This document shows positions 5,048 through 5,184 of a stretch of 5,184 nt of DNA, in pieces. The position numbers were made by a program, and so were the translations under genes. Origin of the DNA: Candidatus Competibacteraceae bacterium (lineage in GTDB: Bacteria > Pseudomonadota > Gammaproteobacteria > Competibacterales > Competibacteraceae). Positions within the stretch are counted from its first letter, which is position 1. Each line of letters opens with the position of its first letter. The DNA lies in NCBI GenBank assembly GCA_003527885.1, contig DPWB01000135.1, positions 1 to 5,184 of the forward strand, written 5' to 3'. Below the pieces are notes generated by a model, which ran no database searches, was not told the DNA's origin, and saw nothing but the letters and a program-made list of their open reading frames with translations.

Positions 5048-5073
5048 TGGCCTTTCTGAAACCAGATCATCCC

Positions 5074-5139
5074 CTGTCTCTTATACACATCTCCGAGCCC
5101 ACGAGACCGTACTAGATCTCGTATGCCGTCTTCTGCTTG
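5074..5139. other. Illumina Nextera i7 adapter, inverted copy (artefact)
   Basis: Tn5 mosaic end CTGTCTCTTATACACATCT (5074-5092), linker (5093-5107), index CGTACTAG (5108-5115) and P7 (5116-5139). It is the exact reverse complement of 38-103. The genomic sequence ends at 5073. Confidence 0.99.
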
Positions 5140-5184
5140 AACAAAAAAAATCTTCTACTTGAAATAAAAAAACAAGAGCGCACT
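5140..5184. other. Low-quality read tail outside the adapter
   Basis: A-rich sequence beyond the P7 end, expected from reading past the library molecule. It holds no biological feature. Confidence 0.9.

Noticed and set aside
4493..5059. 188-codon plus-strand frame opposite the integrase
   Set aside because: Antisense to a complete integrase with all catalytic residues; composition typical of a shadow frame.
4979..5073. tRNA 3' end or attachment site beside the integrase
   Set aside because: P4-type elements usually sit in tRNA genes, but no tRNA-like arm or CCA end is visible in these 95 bases; the site probably lies beyond the contig.
104..5073. CRISPR array, IS element, rRNA
   Set aside because: No regularly spaced repeats, transposase or rRNA signature were seen on either strand.
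38..5139. 66-bp terminal inverted repeats with Tn5-like mosaic ends, as if the window were a transposon
   Set aside because: Base-for-base Nextera adapter with P7 and index; no transposase gene is present and the tails outside are junk.

Overview
The window is an assembled contig whose two ends are sequencing artefact. Positions 38-103 and 5074-5139 are a complete Illumina Nextera i7 adapter (P7 sequence, 8-base index, 19-bp Tn5 mosaic end) in opposite orientations. Positions 1-37 and 5140-5184, outside the adapters, are low-quality tail. The biological sequence is about 104-5073. It is GC-rich. The protein types (P4-family integrase with an N-terminal arm-binding domain, AlpA-type regulator, CHC2/TOPRIM primase-helicase) point to a proteobacterium, probably a gammaproteobacterium. 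No species can be named from the sequence.

The content is one end of an integrated mobile element of the P4-satellite or genomic-island type, and every credible gene is on the minus strand. Reading 5'->3' on that strand: an integrase control region with an inverted repeat (4979-5073); a tyrosine integrase (4978-3770); a translationally coupled gene of unknown function with a helix-turn-helix-like C-terminus (3770-3210); a 97-bp control region with two palindromes sharing GGTAA/TTACC half-sites and a 9-bp direct repeat (3111-3218); an AlpA-family regulator (3110-2874); an Ash/Icd-like position holding a strongly structured RNA segment and a short in-frame gene (2877-2392); a small unknown gene (2381-1968); a 133-nt leader (1967-1835); and a TOPRIM primase-helicase cut off by the contig end (1834-104).

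The most interesting content is RNA-level control of the replication module. The 8-mer CAGTCTCC and its complement GGAGACTG recur on the minus strand at 2742-2735, 2622-2615, 1947-1940, 1869-1862 and, with one G.U pair, 1846-1839. Two of these sites are Shine-Dalgarno regions (the short gene at 2610 and the primase at 1834). The layout resembles the c4 antisense RNA of phages P1/P7 and the CI RNA immunity of P4. In the primase leader the segments can form three mutually exclusive hairpins, 1:2, 2:3 and 3:4. The last sequesters the primase ribosome-binding site, and the first begins directly after the stop codon of the upstream gene. I infer a translation-coupled, attenuator-like switch, possibly also read by the upstream antisense RNA, that keeps the primase off in the integrated state. 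The base complementarity is visible in the sequence; the mechanism is inference.
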